Assembly: GCA_003635195.1 (NCBI GenBank)
Contig: PYIY01000187.1
Location: forward strand, 1-35,260
Direction: 5' to 3'
Source: Candidatus Poribacteria bacterium
GTDB lineage: Bacteria; Poribacteria; WGA-4E; WGA-3G
DNA: 35,260 bases
Position 1 is the first letter of the stretch, and each line of letters starts with the position of its first letter. This document shows, one piece after another, positions 35,255 to 35,260 of the stretch. The notes under the pieces are model-generated. The model ran no database searches, was not told the DNA's origin, and saw only the letters and a list, made by a program, of their open reading frames with translations. The translations under genes and the position numbers were made by a program.

Positions 35255-35260
35255 ATAAGG

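Overview
The window is bacterial chromosome ending in a nearly complete 16S rRNA gene. Several features suggest Candidatus Poribacteria or a close relative: a divergent 16S with many helix-compensated changes, WD40 proteins of 14 blades, trypsin-like protease/TPR proteins, a SUMF1-type domain, phytanoyl-CoA dioxygenase (PhyH) genes and DUF1080/LamG-like secreted proteins. The phylum call is inference from gene content and the look of the 16S; no database search was possible. 

Layout. 1-2014 (minus): two ABC-2 type permeases, the second cut by the window edge. 2450-8926 (minus): mutL, a GH108-like lysozyme and two tandem 14-blade WD40 proteins; the last three are tightly packed. 9078-11111 (minus): a fused two-ATPase oligopeptide-type ABC protein, apparently transcribed as a leaderless mRNA. 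11317-12045 (plus): a lipoprotein built from a duplicated unknown domain. 12181-19301 (minus): four successive serine protease-TPR genes, the last a lipoprotein with a SUMF1-like C-terminus. 19302-19797: divergent promoters and a long ileS leader with a terminator and a mutually exclusive helix. 19798-22944 (plus): ileS. 23080-24027: adenosine deaminase family. 24196-25344: an AAA_14/DUF4143 ATPase behind a large palindrome that contains its promoter. 25626-29905: FAD, 2Fe-2S and molybdopterin subunits of a xanthine dehydrogenase-type enzyme plus a MoaD-like protein. 30060-33414: a duplicated [DUF1080-like gene + PhyH gene] unit in which the first PhyH copy survives only as a stub, then a polysaccharide deacetylase. 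33555-35254: rRNA promoter, boxA and 16S.

How the genes may work together. The adenosine deaminase and molybdenum hydroxylase genes fit purine catabolism, with the MoaD-like protein supporting cofactor sulfur transfer. The protease-TPR array and the WD40 pair look like expanded families of regulated protease and scaffold proteins, possibly a surveillance or conflict system; this is inference. Small dispersed repeats sit between genes: two copies of a MITE-like element, several REP-like hairpins and a flanked CAGTAAC-type repeat. Two genes have a consensus promoter placed exactly so that transcription would begin at the A of the ATG.
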